Shown here piece after piece: positions 6,184 to 10,810 of a stretch of 10,810 bases of DNA (the first letter of the stretch is position 1; every line of letters starts with the position of its first letter). The notes below the pieces were generated by a model. That model had not been told where the DNA came from. It ran no database searches and was given only the letters and a program-made list of their open reading frames with translations. Source of the DNA: an uncultured Alphaproteobacteria bacterium (lineage in GTDB: Bacteria; Pseudomonadota; Alphaproteobacteria; Caulobacterales; Hyphomonadaceae). Both the position numbers and the translations under genes were made by a program. The stretch covers positions 1-10,810 of the forward strand of contig CAIKXW010000454.1 in the NCBI GenBank assembly GCA_903831485.1, read 5' to 3'.

Positions 6184-6948
6184 TCAGCCGCCCGCCTTCA
6201 CCAGCGCATCGCGCTCCGCCGCCGTCAGGTGCCGCCACTTGCCCTCCGGCAGGTCGCCCAGCAGCAGCGGCCCGATGCGCACACGGATGAGATCCGTGAC
6301 CTCCAGCTCGACAAGCTCGCACATGCGCCTGATCTGCCGGTTGCGGCCCTCGTTCAGCACGAAGCGCAAGACCTGCACGTCCTGAAGCGTCACCTTCGCC
6401 GGCTTCAACTTGCGTCCATCCAGCTCCAGCCCGTGGCGCAGCTTCTGAACCTTCTCGCGCGTGACCTTGCCGGCCACGGTCACGACATACTCCTTGTCGA
6501 CCTCGGACTCTGGTCCGATGATCGCCTTGGCCAGCACGCCGTCTTCCGACAACATCAGAAGCCCGCGCGAATCCTGGTCGAGCCGGCCCAGCGGCGGCAG
6601 GCTCGCACGCGAGGAGGGAACCGAGCCGCTTCCCGCCTGCCGCTCGGAAGTCAGCAAGCGCGCCGCCGGCGTCTGTCCCGGGTCGGGCTGGGCCGACACC
6701 ACGCCCACCGGCTTGTGGATCATCACCGAGATCTGCGCCTCAAGCCCCAGCTCGGCGCGATCATTCAACACCAGCGTCTGCCCCGCAGAAATCTTCCGCC
6801 CCGCATCGCTCACACGCTCGCCATCGATCAGCACCGCGCCGGCAGCGATCAGTTCATCCGCCTCGCGGCGCGAGCACACGCCGGATTGCGCCAGCCACTT
6901 GTTCACGCGCACCGGCTCCGCGCCGCCATATGTTCCCGACCAGCTCAC
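6184..6948 (-). CDS. rluF: 23S rRNA pseudouridine synthase, RsuA/RluB/E/F family (RluF-like)
   Basis: This family isomerises a specific uridine of 23S rRNA to pseudouridine in the cytosol. An N-terminal S4 RNA-binding domain (about residues 12-60, RVNKWLAQSGVCSRREAD) is followed by the synthase domain. The synthase domain shows HKPVGVVS (78-85), the catalytic Asp124 in GRLDQDSRGL, KEYVVTV (152-158) and the family end motif GRNRQIRRMCE (201-211). The motif set resembles RluF more than RluB, but the exact uridine cannot be read from the sequence. I chose GTG 6948, one base after the upstream TAA, because it gives a short natural N-terminus. An in-frame ATG at 6984 with AAGG 5 bases upstream would add 12 residues and overlap the crotonase gene. 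It is the last gene of a three-gene minus-strand run. Confidence 0.93.
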   Translation of the reverse strand: MSWSGTYGGAEPVRVNKWLAQSGVCSRREADELIAAGAVLIDGERVSDAGRKISAGQTLVLNDRAELGLEAQISVMIHKPVGVVSAQPDPGQTPAARLLTSERQAGSGSVPSSRASLPPLGRLDQDSRGLLMLSEDGVLAKAIIGPESEVDKEYVVTVAGKVTREKVQKLRHGLELDGRKLKPAKVTLQDVQVLRFVLNEGRNRQIRRMCELVELEVTDLIRVRIGPLLLGDLPEGKWRHLTAAERDALVKAGG

Positions 6949-6949
6949 C

Positions 6950-7744
6950 TTAGCTCGTCTGCTCCCGGCCACGCGCCATCGCACCCTTGCGTGATTCTTC
7001 CGCCGCTTCCGGCGTTACCGCAGAATTGTTGGCGGAGCCGCGCGCGATCTCCATCTTCAGCGCCTCGGGCAGGGGCAGTGCGAGGCCATCGTCGATCATC
7101 GCCTTCATCCGCTTCAGCAGCCCTCCCTCGACGCCTGCCATTTCCGCAGCCAGCTTCTTTGCGGCCGGCAGCAGCGCTTCGGGCGCATAGACCCGGTTCA
7201 CAAGGCCCCAGCGCTCGGCTGTCTCCACATCGAGATAGTTGCCCGTCAGCGACAGTTCTTTCGCGCGGCTCGCTCCGATGATGCGCGGCAGCTTCTGCGA
7301 CAGGCCCCACACCGGCATCAGCCCAACCCGGCTGTGCGTGTCAGCGAACTTCGCCTCGGTGGAGGCGAGCAGCACGTCGCACATCAGCGCCAGTTCAAAG
7401 CCGCCGGTGATGGCGAACCCATTGATCGCGCCGATCACCGGCCAGGGGCAGCTCGCAAATGCCGCTGCCAGATCCATGTCCGCATTGGCCTGCGATCCGA
7501 CGCCGAGCGAAAAGCCCTTCTGCCCGGCCTCCTTCAGGTCCACGCCCGCCGAGAAGGCCCGGCCATTTCCCGTCAGCACGATAGCCCGAACATCGTTGCT
7601 GGCCGACATCTCGCGGATGGTCCGGACGATGTCGACGCGCAGCTGCACCGACAAGGCGTTGAGCTGTTTCGCGCGGTTCAGCGTCAGCACGGCGACCGGT
7701 CCATCGCGCTCGACCAGCAGCAGCGGTTCGGCAGTGTCGCTCAT
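6950..7744 (-). CDS. Enoyl-CoA hydratase/isomerase (crotonase) family protein
   Basis: This is a 264-aa crotonase-fold protein that should act on an acyl-CoA thioester. The oxyanion-hole segments are present: AFSAGVDL (63-70) and NGFAITGGFELALMCD (108-123). The first catalytic Glu of classical enoyl-CoA hydratase is present as Glu117. The second, in the QPE motif of classical enzymes, is replaced: the aligned stretch reads FADTHSRVG, with His137 at that place. Simple hydration by the two-glutamate mechanism is therefore doubtful, and the true reaction (hydratase, isomerase, hydrolase or other) is open. The FADTH(S/A)RVG form is a recognisable crotonase subgroup, so this is not decay. GGAGAG lies 3-4 bases before the ATG, and the upstream MoCF-domain gene's stop is 9 bases away, so the two are surely cotranscribed. 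Confidence 0.93.
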   Translation of the reverse strand: MSDTAEPLLLVERDGPVAVLTLNRAKQLNALSVQLRVDIVRTIREMSASNDVRAIVLTGNGRAFSAGVDLKEAGQKGFSLGVGSQANADMDLAAAFASCPWPVIGAINGFAITGGFELALMCDVLLASTEAKFADTHSRVGLMPVWGLSQKLPRIIGASRAKELSLTGNYLDVETAERWGLVNRVYAPEALLPAAKKLAAEMAGVEGGLLKRMKAMIDDGLALPLPEALKMEIARGSANNSAVTPEAAEESRKGAMARGREQTS

Positions 7745-7753
7745 GGTCTCTCC

Positions 7754-8527
7754 TCAGTCCTTCGGATCAATCTCGGGCGCGCCGCCCAGCGATCGCACAA
7801 TCTCGGCGAGCGACGCCACGCAGTAATCGACAGCTTCCTTGTTCCGGCCGCGCGCCACCAGATTGGCGCCGAACTCGACCTCCGCGCCCTTCAGCCGCAT
7901 GAAGGGATACGAGCCAAGGCTCGCCTCGGGCGTCGCCTTCGCCAGTTCGCCCAGTGGCCCCGCCAGATCGCCCTCGCGCACGCCCGCCGCTCGGACCGTC
8001 CGCGAATGGACAATGGACCCGCCCACAATGCGCCGTCCGACATCCTGCAACATCCCACGCATCACGGAGGGAACGCCCGCCATCACGAACACATTTTCCA
8101 GCTGGAATCCCGGCGCGACCGAGACCGGGTTTGCAATGAGGTCGGCCCCGTCCGGAATCCGCGCCATCCGCAGCCGGCCCTCATTCATCTCCTGTCCGCG
8201 CGCCTCATACCAGGGCCGCATCAGCGCCAGCGCGTCCTCCCGCACGTCGATCGACCGTCCGAAAGCTGCAGCAACCGCGTCCGCCGTGATGTCATCATGC
8301 GTCGGGCCGATGCCGCCGGTGGTAAACACATAGTTATGCGCGCCACGCAGTTCGTTGATCGTCGCGACGATGGTCTCATGCACATCCGGGATCATCCGGG
8401 CCTCGCGAATTTCGACGCCCAGGGGGCCAAGAAATTCCGCGATCGTCCGCAGATTTGTGTCCTGCGTCCTGCCCGAGAGCAGTTCGTCCCCGATGAGGAT
8501 AACGGCGGCCGTCACGATGCTGGTCAT
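7754..8527 (-). CDS. CinA-type MoCF-domain protein (molybdopterin-binding fold)
   Basis: This 257-aa protein matches the N-terminal domain of CinA ('competence/damage-inducible protein A'), which has the MoaB/MogA-like fold. Larger CinA proteins with this domain have NMN deamidase and ADP-ribose pyrophosphatase activities in NAD recycling; here the C-terminal amidase domain is absent. The signatures seen are AAVILIGDELLSGRTQDTN (about 7-25), FTTGGIGPTHDDITADAVA (68-86) and VAPGFQLENVFVMAGVP in the middle. The ATG at 8527 has only a weak ribosome site (AAG). It is the first gene of a run with the crotonase (9 bases on) and the pseudouridine synthase, and is divergent from the pilus genes. The nearby macro-domain protein also handles ADP-ribose compounds, but it lies in a separate unit, so a link is speculative. 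Confidence 0.92.
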   Translation of the reverse strand: MTSIVTAAVILIGDELLSGRTQDTNLRTIAEFLGPLGVEIREARMIPDVHETIVATINELRGAHNYVFTTGGIGPTHDDITADAVAAAFGRSIDVREDALALMRPWYEARGQEMNEGRLRMARIPDGADLIANPVSVAPGFQLENVFVMAGVPSVMRGMLQDVGRRIVGGSIVHSRTVRAAGVREGDLAGPLGELAKATPEASLGSYPFMRLKGAEVEFGANLVARGRNKEAVDYCVASLAEIVRSLGGAPEIDPKD

Positions 8528-8531
8528 GTCT

Positions 8532-8595
8532 TGGCGTTTACGGCGCGTTAGCGGTCCCGTCCAGATCGTTGCCGACAGGTAAACGCGAAACGCCA
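8532..8595. promoter_or_regulatory. Inverted GCGTTT motifs in the divergent MoCF-gene/pilus promoter region
   Basis: One forward copy, TGGCGTTTAC (8532-8541), faces two reverse copies: GTAAACGC (8579-8586) and AAACGCCA (8588-8595). Each reverse copy pairs perfectly with 8 bases of the forward one. The sites lie just upstream of the MoCF-domain gene (start 8527) within the 155-base region shared with the tadE-like gene (start 8683). They could be binding sites for a regulator controlling both directions. No matching regulator is visible. Confidence 0.4.
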
Positions 8596-8650
8596 GATTA
8601 CAGGCAAAACACGTGTTCCATGAAGGATGAAGTTAAGTCTGATGCGCGAT

Positions 8651-8681
8651 GGTGTCCGCTGGGAATTCCGGTGGGGACACC
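8651..8681 (+). promoter_or_regulatory. Possible hairpin covering the first tadE ribosome binding site
   Basis: GGTGTCC (8651-8657) and GGACACC (8675-8681) are perfect 7-base arms with a 17-base loop. The loop contains the palindrome GGAATTCC (8662-8669), nearly concentric with the arms. The right arm takes in part of the ribosome site GGGGA (8673-8677), and the ATG follows at 8683. In RNA this stem could lower translation of the pilus gene; in DNA it could equally be an operator. Confidence 0.4.
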
Positions 8682-8682
8682 A

Positions 8683-9195
8683 ATGCAGCCGCTCAGGCGT
8701 CTTAAATCTGCGCGCAGCGGCAACGTGATGATCGAGTTCGCGTTGCTTGCGCCCGTGTTCTTCATGCTGGTGATTGGCCTGATTGAGTTCGTGCTCTTCC
8801 AGTACAAGACCTACGCACTCAATCACGTTGTCTACGAAGCCACGCGCAACTTGCAGACAGGCGAGGTGCAGACCGCGTCCAACATGGAAGCCGCCTTCAG
8901 GCAGGAGGCCTGCGACAAGGCCGGCGTGCTGATCGATTGCAACGCGATCGTGTTCGACGTGCGCGCCTTCGACAATCTCAGCGACGTTACCTATCCGCCG
9001 CCAACCTTCGACGAAGATGGACTGCCCGACAACTTCGTGTTCGAGCCCGGCGGCCCGAACGAATACTCCGTCGTGCGCGCCTCGCTCCAGCACCAGTTCA
9101 TCACGCCCTTCATGGACGAGCTGTTTCAGATTGGCCCCGACCTTCCGGCGATCGTGAACGCATTCACCATCGTCAAGAACGAGCCGTGGGATTGA
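8683..9195 (+). CDS. TadE-like minor pseudopilin, Tad/Flp pilus
   Basis: This is a 170-aa TadE/TadF-type protein of the tight-adherence (Tad) pilus, a single-pass inner-membrane pseudopilin needed for Flp pilus assembly. The short basic leader (LRRLKSARSG) ends at Gly13, the likely prepilin-peptidase site. NVMIEFALLAP follows, with Glu18 five residues after the Gly, and then a hydrophobic segment to about residue 40. The rest is periplasmic and acidic. It has two Cys (77 and 86) that could form a disulfide. The frame is open back to 8569, but ATG 8683 is chosen because of GGGGA 5-6 bases upstream and the normal leader length. It starts a pilus-gene run: the next gene is 3 bases away. No pilin, ATPase or secretin gene is in the window. 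Confidence 0.88.
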   Translation: MQPLRRLKSARSGNVMIEFALLAPVFFMLVIGLIEFVLFQYKTYALNHVVYEATRNLQTGEVQTASNMEAAFRQEACDKAGVLIDCNAIVFDVRAFDNLSDVTYPPPTFDEDGLPDNFVFEPGGPNEYSVVRASLQHQFITPFMDELFQIGPDLPAIVNAFTIVKNEPWD

Positions 9196-9198
9196 TCC

Positions 9199-9774
9199 AT
9201 GCAAAAGCTCATCCCATTCATCCGACTGTTCAAGGATCGCCGCGGCGTTGCGGCGGCCGAATTCGCGCTCATCGCGCCTGCGCTGATCTTCCTGATCATG
9301 GGCGTGTTCGAGATGTCCTTCCGCTTCCGCGCCAGCGAAGAGGCGACGCGCTACGTCCACCAGGTCGCAGACATCATCTCGCGCGAGACCGAGCTCACGG
9401 AAGGCGACATCGAGGAACTGTACGAAGCCTCCATCTTCATGATGAAGCCGCTCGATACGACGGAAGACCTCGACCTCGATGTCTCTTCGGTCGGCTTCGA
9501 GGGCGTCGACGCCGAGCCCGCAATCCTCTGGCGCCGCGTCGCAGGCACGGAAGTCGCCTTCAGCCTCCCCGATACGCAGGGCATGGGCATCCAGGACGAG
9601 ACCGTGATCCGCGTCGGCGTTCGCTACAACTACCAGAGCGTCCTCACCGAGCTTTTCGGGGGCGGCTCCATGGCGATCGAGAAGTCCGCCTACGCGCGGC
9701 CGCGCATCGAGCGAAAGGTTGCGCTTGACGGCAGCACTGATGACGGCGGCGCGACGGCTTATCTCGGCAGTTGA
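9199..9774 (+). CDS. Second TadE-like minor pseudopilin, Tad/Flp pilus
   Basis: This 191-aa protein has the same architecture as its upstream neighbour. A basic leader (LFKDRRG, cleavage expected after Gly16) is followed by VAAAEFALIAP with Glu21, then a membrane segment to about residue 39 and a periplasmic region. An acidic helix (about 56-78, ETELTEGDIEELYE) and a C-terminal strand-rich part ending YARPRIERK follow. It has no Cys, unlike the first gene, so the two are probably not interchangeable copies. It may be the TadF-like member, but the split between TadE and TadF is not safe from motifs alone. It starts 3 bases after the first gene with only a weak ribosome site (GGGA about 8 bases upstream), which points to coupling. 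TadG follows 53 bases later. Confidence 0.87.
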   Translation: MQKLIPFIRLFKDRRGVAAAEFALIAPALIFLIMGVFEMSFRFRASEEATRYVHQVADIISRETELTEGDIEELYEASIFMMKPLDTTEDLDLDVSSVGFEGVDAEPAILWRRVAGTEVAFSLPDTQGMGIQDETVIRVGVRYNYQSVLTELFGGGSMAIEKSAYARPRIERKVALDGSTDDGGATAYLGS

Positions 9775-9827
9775 TGGGTTTGGGACGGCGTCCGCACCTT
9801 GCGGTCGCCAGGAAACGGAAGCGGATC

Positions 9828-10810
9828 ATGTTCGGTTCGATAAACAAGTTCGCAAAGAACCGCAGCGGCGCTTTCGCCATGCAGTTTGCGCTGATGGTTG
9901 TGCCGCTGTGCGCCTGCACGGGCCTGGCAATCGACGGCGGCCGGGCCTTCCTCGCCCGCTTCGAACTGGCCTCGGCGCTGGACGCCGCAGCCCTGGCCGT
10001 GGGCTCGATCCCGGAGGATCAGGAAGCCGACCTCGACGCGGTTGCGCGCAAGTTCGTCGAGATGAACTTCAAGACCGAGCACGACGATCCCATCGCACTC
10101 GAACTGGTCGATATGGGTGGCGAGGATGAGGCGCTCATGCTGCGCGGCTCGGTCCGGATCAACACCTTCTTCATGCCGATCATTGGCCAGCCCTACGTCG
10201 ACGTTGAAGCCGAAAGCGAAGTCCGCCGGGGCGGCGCCAATGTGGAAGTCACGCTTGCGCTGGACGTCACCGGCTCGATGGCAGGGTCGCGTATCATCGC
10301 AGCCCAGTCGGCGGCGAAACTCCTTATCGACGAAGTTGTCAGCACGGCGCAGACCCCGTTCTATTCGAAAGTGGCCGTGGTTCCATGGTCGCAGAGCGTC
10401 AACATCGCTAACGGCTCGGGTGACTTCGTCACATCGACCGCCCTCGCGGAGCTTCGTGGCGACATCCGCGCCGCCACGAACATCTCGGACGTGAACTGGC
10501 GCAATGGCGCGACAACGACCAAGACGATTTCCTCTGCGGGATGGCGCACCAATTCCGGCCGGGCCATTTCCGGCGTCGCGTGGCAGAATGGCGCGACGCT
10601 GACGACGGTGAACGGGATCACGAAAACCAACAGCAACACACGCATCCGTATCCAGACCTCGGCGAACACCGGCTTTGCCAACAACGACACGGTGATCATC
10701 ACCGGCGCGAACGGCAGCTACACAGGCCTGAACGGCAACATGTACAAGGTGGTCGGCAAAACGACGTCTTCGCCATGGTACTTCTGGCTGCAGAATGTCG
10801 GCACATCGAC
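9828..10810 (+). CDS. tadG: TadG-like pilus protein with vWA domain, cut by window end
   Basis: This is an open frame of 327 codons with no stop before the window ends. Like its neighbours it has a basic start and a membrane segment (SGAFAMQFALMVVPL, about 13-36), then a periplasmic part. A von Willebrand A domain begins near residue 139: VTLALDVTGSMAGSR carries the metal-site DxTxS form (Asp146, Thr148, Ser150), followed by KVAVVPWSQSVN (181-192). At about residue 221 the vWA fold is interrupted by an inserted region with two related segments, NWRNGAT (224) and AWQNGAT (251). A beta-rich stretch with FANNDTVIITG and LNGNMYKV (about 283-308) follows and resembles FCCH-type domains. The rest of vWA should follow beyond the window. 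GGA-rich sequence precedes the ATG. It probably works in Tad pilus anchoring or assembly, in operon with the two TadE-like genes. Confidence 0.9.
   Translation, partial: MFGSINKFAKNRSGAFAMQFALMVVPLCACTGLAIDGGRAFLARFELASALDAAALAVGSIPEDQEADLDAVARKFVEMNFKTEHDDPIALELVDMGGEDEALMLRGSVRINTFFMPIIGQPYVDVEAESEVRRGGANVEVTLALDVTGSMAGSRIIAAQSAAKLLIDEVVSTAQTPFYSKVAVVPWSQSVNIANGSGDFVTSTALAELRGDIRAATNISDVNWRNGATTTKTISSAGWRTNSGRAISGVAWQNGATLTTVNGITKTNSNTRIRIQTSANTGFANNDTVIITGANGSYTGLNGNMYKVVGKTTSSPWYFWLQNVGTS

Noticed and set aside
6112..8551. Plus-strand frames opposite the pseudouridine synthase, crotonase and MoCF-domain genes (6112-7281, 7334-8551)
   Set aside because: They are antisense shadows of three clearly conserved genes.
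8528..8710. CtrA-type sites (TTAA-N7-TTAA) before the pilus genes
   Set aside because: Only isolated TTAA half-sites are present, not the spaced pair.
8548..9360. Minus-strand 270-aa His/Glu-rich frame
   Set aside because: It is antisense to the two TadE-like genes, and its composition is a by-product of their codon use.

Overview
The window is GC-rich, almost fully coding chromosomal DNA with a strongly alphaproteobacterial look. The evidence is the short (PurSQL-type) PurL, a BolA plus CGFS-glutaredoxin pair next to purL, a TadE/TadE/TadG pilus cluster, and repeat sequences of a kind I associate with alphaproteobacteria. A Caulobacterales/Hyphomonadaceae-like source is my inference and cannot be proved from this window. 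I found no tRNA, rRNA, CRISPR array, insertion sequence or prophage, and no gene-free stretch longer than about 210 bases.

Layout. (1) 77-496 (+) encodes a small degenerate receiver-like protein that meets grxD stop codon to stop codon. (2) 497-4809 (-) is a co-directional block read right to left: an unrecognised 116-aa protein, purL (purine synthesis), then after a 210-base gap bolA, an aldo/keto reductase and grxD. PurL is translationally coupled to the unknown gene. BolA and Grx4 are known iron-sulfur partners, so the reductase between them is the odd member. (3) 4946-5461 (+) is a macro-domain (ADP-ribose/O-acetyl-ADP-ribose) protein behind a palindrome-rich divergent region. It is followed by a Trp-rich protein of unknown function at 5600-6136. 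That gene starts directly after a perfect palindrome with TATAAT as its loop, and its 3' part is made of a REP/MITE-like inverted repeat. (4) 6184-8527 (-) is a tight three-gene run: a CinA-type MoCF-domain protein, a crotonase-fold protein and an RluF-like 23S rRNA pseudouridine synthase. (5) 8683-10810 (+) is a Tad/Flp pilus minor-component cluster: two TadE-like single-pass pseudopilins and the 5' part of TadG. The TadG vWA domain is interrupted by an FCCH-like beta domain, and the gene runs off the window end.

Most of the window is housekeeping. The parts worth a second look are the unknown gene coupled to purL, the palindromic and probably leaderless promoter plus repeat-derived tail of the 5600 gene, the possible hairpin over the ribosome binding site of the first tadE gene, and the domain inserted into TadG. 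I do not see an obvious new defence or biosynthetic system.
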